64,000 bases of DNA. It comes from an uncultured Prevotellaceae bacterium. Its GTDB lineage: Bacteria > Bacteroidota > Bacteroidia > Bacteroidales > Bacteroidaceae. This document shows, piece by piece, positions 56,105 through 64,000 of the stretch (its first letter is position 1; the number at the start of each line of letters is the position of its first letter). The stretch is from assembly GCA_937877625.1 (NCBI GenBank), contig CALFJG010000023.1, forward strand, positions 3,316 to 67,315, given 5' to 3'. The position numbers were made by a program, and so were the translations under genes. The notes under the pieces were generated by a model. That model had not been told where the DNA came from and ran no database searches. It saw nothing but the letters and a program-made list of their open reading frames with translations.

Positions 56105-56191
56105 ATTGATTATTGAACACTCGAACAAAGGCTAAGCCCGACTTTCTCAGGCAACAGATGTCCGTTGTTCGATAGATGTTCAATACTCAAT
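56105..56191 (+). other. Long imperfect inverted repeat between rpsG and fusA
   Basis: 56105-56128 (ATTGATTATTGAACACTCGA plus ACAA) is complementary to 56165-56191, with a few bulges. It ends 13 nt before the fusA ATG, so it could influence fusA translation. Confidence 0.65.
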
Positions 56192-56204
56192 AAAATCTTT
56201 TCAC

Positions 56205-58325
56205 ATGGCAAAGATAGATTTGCACTATACGCGCAACATCGGCATTATGGCTCACATTGATGCCGGTAAGACCACAACGTCCGAGCGCATTCTTTTCTAC
56301 ACCGGTAAGACACACAAAATTGGTGAGGTACACGAAGGTGCTGCCACTATGGACTGGATGGCTCAAGAGCAAGAGCGCGGCATCACTATCACCAGTGCAG
56401 CCACCACTTGTCAGTGGAACTGGAACGACAAGACGTACAAGCTCAACCTTATCGACACTCCGGGCCACGTAGACTTCACGGCAGAAGTGGAGCGTTCGCT
56501 GCGTGTGCTCGATGGTGCTGTTGCTACCTATTGTGCTGTGGGCGGTGTGCAGCCCCAGAGCGAAACGGTGTGGCGGCAAGCAGACAAATACAATGTTCCC
56601 CGTTTAGCCTACGTTAACAAAATGGACCGTAGCGGTGCCGACTATTATGAAGTGGTTCGACAGATGAAAGCCGTACTCGGTGCCACCCCCTGCGTGGTTG
56701 CTATTCCTATCGGTGCGGAAGAGAACTTCAAAGGCATCATCGACCTCATTCGTATGAAAGCCATCCTTTGGCACGATGAGACTATGGGTGCAGACTACGA
56801 TGTAGAGGACATCCCCGCCGAATTGCAAGACGAAGCACAAGAATGGCGCGACAAAATGCTCGAAACAGCTGCTGAGTGCGACGAAGCACTGATGGAAAAG
56901 TATTTTGAAGATCCCACCACTATCACTCAGGAAGAAATCATCGCCGCCATTCGCAAAGGCACGCTCTCTATGGCCATCACGCCAATGACCTGCGGCTCTT
57001 CCTTTAAGAACAAGGGTGTACAGACGCTGCTTGACTATGTCTGTATGTTCCTTCCCAGCCCCCTTGACACACCGAACATCATAGGCACAAATCCCGGCAC
57101 GGGTGAAGAAGAAGATCGTAAGCCCAGCGTTGACGAAAAAACGAGTGCTTTAGCCTTTAAGATTGCCACCGATCCTTATGTAGGTCGTCTGACTTTCTTC
57201 CGTGTTTACAGCGGAAAGATTGAGGCCGGAAGTTATATCTACAACGTGCGAAGCGGAAAGAAAGAGCGCATCAGCCGCCTCTTCCAGATGCACTCCAATC
57301 ACCAAAACCCCGTTGAGGTAATTGAGGCGGGCGACATCGGAGCAGGAGTAGGCTTCAAAGACATTCGCACCGGCGACACGCTTTCCAGCGAAGATGCTCC
57401 CATCGTTCTGGAAAATATGGACTTCCCCGACCCCGTTATCGGCATTGCCGTAGAGCCTAAGACGCAGAAAGACCTTGACAAACTCTCTACCGGCTTGGCA
57501 AAATTGGCAGAAGAAGACCCCACTTTCACCGTTCATACCGACGAACAAAGTGGACAAACGATTATCAGCGGTATGGGAGAGTTACATTTGGACATCATCA
57601 TCGACCGACTGAAACGCGAGTTTAAGGTTGAGTGCAACCAAGGTAAGCCACAAGTAAACTACAAAGAAGCCATCACCGAAACGGTTAACCTTCGCGAGGT
57701 TTACAAGAAACAGACTGGTGGCCGTGGTAAGTTTGCCGACATCATTGTAAACGTAGGCCCTGTGGACGAGGACTACAAAGAAGGCGGCCTACAGTTTATC
57801 AATTCTGTAACGGGCGGTAACATTCCTAAAGAGTTTATACCCAGCGTACAGAAAGGCTTTGAGAGTGCTATGAAGAATGGCGTACTCGGTGGCTATCCAG
57901 TGGACAGCCTGAAAGTAGAACTTCTTGACGGTTCTTTCCACCCCGTTGACTCCGACCAACTTTCGTTTGAGGTAGCCGCGGTGAATGCCTATCGCAACGC
58001 TTGCGCCAAAGCCGCTCCTGTATTGCTCGAGCCCATTATGAAACTTGAGGTTGACACCCCCGAGGAAAGTATGGGCGATGTGATTGGCGACTTAAACAAA
58101 CGTCGTGGCCAAGTAGAGGGAATGGAAAGCACGCGTAGTGGTAGCCGCCTCGTAAAAGCTATGGTACCGCTGGCTGAAATGTTTGGATATGTAACAGCCC
58201 TGCGTACCATTACGAGCGGACGCGCCACAAGTTCTATGACCTACGACCACCACGCTCCGGTATCCTCCAACATAGCGCGCGAAGTGCTTACTGAGGTAAA
58301 AGGACGCGTAGATCTTATAAAGTAA
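56205..58325 (+). CDS. fusA: Elongation factor G
   Basis: 706 residues. GTP-binding motifs AHIDAGKT (16-23), 'DTPGHVDF' and '[11 protein letters not shown]', then domains II-V with '[18 protein letters not shown]' and '[15 protein letters not shown]'. It drives translocation and, with RRF, ribosome recycling. It lies in its usual str-operon position. Base use is like its neighbours. Confidence 0.99.
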   Translation: MAKIDLHYTRNIGIMAHIDAGKTTTSERILFYTGKTHKIGEVHEGAATMDWMAQEQERGITITSAATTCQWNWNDKTYKLNLIDTPGHVDFTAEVERSLRVLDGAVATYCAVGGVQPQSETVWRQADKYNVPRLAYVNKMDRSGADYYEVVRQMKAVLGATPCVVAIPIGAEENFKGIIDLIRMKAILWHDETMGADYDVEDIPAELQDEAQEWRDKMLETAAECDEALMEKYFEDPTTITQEEIIAAIRKGTLSMAITPMTCGSSFKNKGVQTLLDYVCMFLPSPLDTPNIIGTNPGTGEEEDRKPSVDEKTSALAFKIATDPYVGRLTFFRVYSGKIEAGSYIYNVRSGKKERISRLFQMHSNHQNPVEVIEAGDIGAGVGFKDIRTGDTLSSEDAPIVLENMDFPDPVIGIAVEPKTQKDLDKLSTGLAKLAEEDPTFTVHTDEQSGQTIISGMGELHLDIIIDRLKREFKVECNQGKPQVNYKEAITETVNLREVYKKQTGGRGKFADIIVNVGPVDEDYKEGGLQFINSVTGGNIPKEFIPSVQKGFESAMKNGVLGGYPVDSLKVELLDGSFHPVDSDQLSFEVAAVNAYRNACAKAAPVLLEPIMKLEVDTPEESMGDVIGDLNKRRGQVEGMESTRSGSRLVKAMVPLAEMFGYVTALRTITSGRATSSMTYDHHAPVSSNIAREVLTEVKGRVDLIK

Positions 58326-58441
58326 CAATAAACCTTGCCACTTGCATCAAGGCTAACAAATGACTCTTAGCCTTGGTAAGAGCGACAAACACAGACCTAC
58401 AGGTTTGTGGAAAGTGTAATCATAAATCCATCTTTAACATT

Positions 58442-58747
58442 ATGAGTCAAAAAATTCGTATCAAACTGAAAAGCTACGACCACACGCTCGTTGAGAAGAG
58501 TGCGGAGAAGATTGTAAAAAACGTAAAGGCCACAGGTGCTGTAGTGAGCGGCCCGATACCCCTCCCTACGCGTAAAAGGATTTTTACAGTAAATCGCTCC
58601 ACCTTCGTCAACAAGAAAAGCCGTGAACAGTTCCAACTCTGCACGTACAAGCGTCTTATTGACATCTACAGCAGCACTACTAAAACAGTGGATGCACTGA
58701 TGAAGCTGGAACTTCCCTGCGGTGTGGACGTAGAAATCAAGGTATAG
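58442..58747 (+). CDS. rpsJ: 30S ribosomal protein S10 (uS10)
   Basis: 101 residues from the ATG at 58442 ([20 protein letters not shown]); the frame is open from 58373. '[20 protein letters not shown]' and '[16 protein letters not shown]' are diagnostic. It is part of the 30S head and the NusB antitermination complex. The usual next genes (rplC, rplD, rplW) do not follow. A terminator and then efp come instead, so the S10 operon is split here. Confidence 0.99.
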   Translation: MSQKIRIKLKSYDHTLVEKSAEKIVKNVKATGAVVSGPIPLPTRKRIFTVNRSTFVNKKSREQFQLCTYKRLIDIYSSTTKTVDALMKLELPCGVDVEIKV

Positions 58748-58795
58748 TTTCGTTGCAGCGAACACTTTGTTCAGAAAAACAACGACATTAGGTAT

Positions 58796-58833
58796 CTCGT
58801 GCGGCTTGCTGAAGCATCCGCACGGGATTTTTT
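58796..58833 (+). terminator. Terminator after rpsJ
   Basis: CTCGTGCGG pairs with CCGCACGGG (one G-T wobble at the end), followed by a T6 run. It closes the str operon. Confidence 0.8.
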
Positions 58834-58981
58834 CTGCCGAGAAGCGCAAGAAGCTCCACCACTTAGATAATGACACAAGCCCTTAGCCGCCGTATATACG
58901 CCGACAAGACATAAAGCCCGGCTCACAAGCACAACAGACGAAAAAGCATCTGTTTTTCTTTTCTTTGCGCCGTGCTTATAC

Positions 58982-58989
58982 TATCTTTG
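58982..58989 (+). promoter_or_regulatory. -7 element for efp
   Basis: TATCTTTG, exact TAnnTTTG, 62 nt ahead of the efp ATG. A TTTG lies 14 nt upstream, closer than usual. Confidence 0.6.
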
Positions 58990-59051
58990 CAGCGACTTTT
59001 AGGAAAACCTAAAAGTAGATCCGTAAAACCAACAAAAATTCTTATAGATCA

Positions 59052-63241
<4,190 letters not shown>

Positions 63242-63360
63242 GAACGTTGCCTTATAAGGGCAACACCCGTAGGCTTTCACTGCCTCCGAAGCTTTGATTG
63301 TTAACAATAGCTGTCCGCTAAAAACATAAGCGCAATAATGTTTTCCTAACTGCGAACTTT

Positions 63361-63425
63361 TTCGTTAAGCCAGGAGAGCAAAGCAAAACTTGTTTCAGCT
63401 TTGCCTTGGCGAGAAAAAGTCTGTC
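63361..63425. repeat. 65-bp degenerate repeat, partner of 48684-48748
   Basis: Starts TTCGTTAAGCCAG and ends GAGAAAAAGTCTGT. The rest of the gap 63242-63545 holds only this and the terminator. Confidence 0.55.
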
Positions 63426-63440
63426 GAAGACGAACTAAAA

Positions 63441-63478
63441 ACAGGCTGAAACCCAAGCGAGGGCTTCAGCCTGTTTTT
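63441..63478. terminator. Bidirectional terminator between convergent genes
   Basis: ACAGGCTGAA...CCC pairs with GGG...TTCAGCCTGT, with A-run before and T-run after. It serves the GH2 gene and the minus-strand BspA-like gene. Confidence 0.85.
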
Positions 63479-63545
63479 ATGTTCCCGCAAGCGACTCATA
63501 GCGGGCGGCAATAACACCATATTATATATGGATAGTGTCTTCCGC

Positions 63546-64000
63546 TTACTTTACCAGCACCTTGCGGCTTGTGCCATCGCCGTAGCGGACGAGGATCACT
63601 TGCCCGCTTTGTGGCTTAGCGATGCGTTGGCCTTGTAGGTTGTAGTAGCCAACAACAGTATTGTCTTGGTTGTTGAGGACTACTTGGCTCACAGGCGTAA
63701 GATCTTCCTCCACGATATTGCCGAAATAGCTCCACGGCGCAAGACTGGCATAACTCTCCCTGCTGCCTGTGGGGACGTGGAGCGTGGCGGCGGCGATAAC
63801 ATCGTTATTCTCAAAGGCTGATGAAATGGCTTTATAATCGGAGGCATTCGATCGGGAAGCATATACATCAATCAGTGTGCTACAGCCTTGGAACGCCCGG
63901 TCTCCGATGCTTGTCACGGAGTTGGGGATGGTGATGTTCGTCAGTCCGCTGCAACCGTAGAACGCAGCGTCTCTGATATATGTCACAGAGTTTGGAATGG
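63546..64000 (-). CDS. BspA-like leucine-rich repeat surface protein, C-terminal part (partial)
   Basis: The gene runs off the right edge; its 5' end is not in the window. The visible ~150 residues begin with BspA/Treponema-type LRR units ('[20 protein letters not shown]', '[12 protein letters not shown]'). A linker follows, then a final domain '[20 protein letters not shown]' plus a basic tail RKVLVK, of the same type as the GH20 protein's end (Por/T9SS-like). Such proteins are secreted and often adhere to host matrix or other bacteria. Confidence 0.85.
   Translation of the reverse strand, partial: IPNSVTYIRDAAFYGCSGLTNITIPNSVTSIGDRAFQGCSTLIDVYASRSNASDYKAISSAFENNDVIAAATLHVPTGSRESYASLAPWSYFGNIVEEDLTPVSQVVLNNQDNTVVGYYNLQGQRIAKPQSGQVILVRYGDGTSRKVLVK

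Overview
The window is a chromosomal segment of a Bacteroidales bacterium, most likely in or near the Prevotellaceae. Evidence for this includes a SusC/SusD pair, lipoproteins, and T9SS-like C-termini built on a 'DLQGRR...GLYIV' pattern. Promoters follow the Bacteroidetes TTTG-N(19-21)-TAnnTTTG form, start sites have little or no Shine-Dalgarno signal, and there is a BspA-like leucine-rich repeat protein. Base composition is roughly balanced. The species cannot be named from the sequence alone.

Layout. 1-3.1 kb: end of a SusC-like receptor, its SusD partner and a third surface lipoprotein, probably a glycan-uptake locus. 3.1-4.9 kb: a AAA/DUF4143 ATPase bracketed by two copies of a ~130-bp repeat. 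4.9-10.5 kb (minus strand): reverse-type rubrerythrin, GYF_2/CD225 membrane protein, pepD, a flippase-like membrane protein and tyrS. 10.5-17 kb: tamB and a Ser/Thr kinase. 17-20.8 kb: a restriction-modification island with two different C5-cytosine methyltransferases and a nuclease-like gene. 20.9-23.7 kb: an M16 peptidase. 23.8-24.9 kb: gene-poor, repeat-rich. 24.9-28.9 kb: U32 family protein, ribF, CPBP protease, dusB. 29.2-31.8 kb: four small or unrecognised exported proteins in one minus-strand run, including a 28-residue membrane peptide. 31.8-33.3 kb: gene graveyard with a MITE-like element, a transposase relic and a broken dinD-like gene. 33.3-36.7 kb: rsfS-ftsH-cdsA. 37.1-41 kb: cstA, licD-type transferase and an IspD/SDR fusion. 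41.2-48 kb: alaS and a secreted GH20 hexosaminidase. 48-49 kb: repeats and tRNA-His. 49.2-54.8 kb: alpha-2-macroglobulin-like protein. 55-58.8 kb: rpsL-rpsG-fusA-rpsJ. 59-63.2 kb: efp and a secreted GH2 beta-galactosidase. 63.5 kb to the edge: C-terminus of a BspA-like protein.

How the genes work together. Glycan use is a recurring theme: SusCD, the GH20 and GH2 enzymes, and an alpha-2-macroglobulin-like envelope protein. The LicD transferase next to the cytidylyltransferase/reductase fusion suggests CDP-ribitol synthesis and transfer of a phospho-polyol to a surface glycan. Envelope biogenesis is represented by tamB, cdsA and ftsH; translation by tyrS, alaS, dusB, rsfS, efp and the str operon.

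The most unusual content is non-coding. There is a family of arrays of the 16-bp palindrome TTGATTTTAAAATCAA on a strict 21-bp period, in which the 5-bp spacers appear in opposite orientations in different copies. A repeat pair around the ATPase has hairpin loops inverted relative to their flanks. Several MITE-like elements are present. Long hairpins fill the gaps of the str operon. No clear new defence or signalling system is visible beyond the two-methyltransferase island and the small exported-protein operon.
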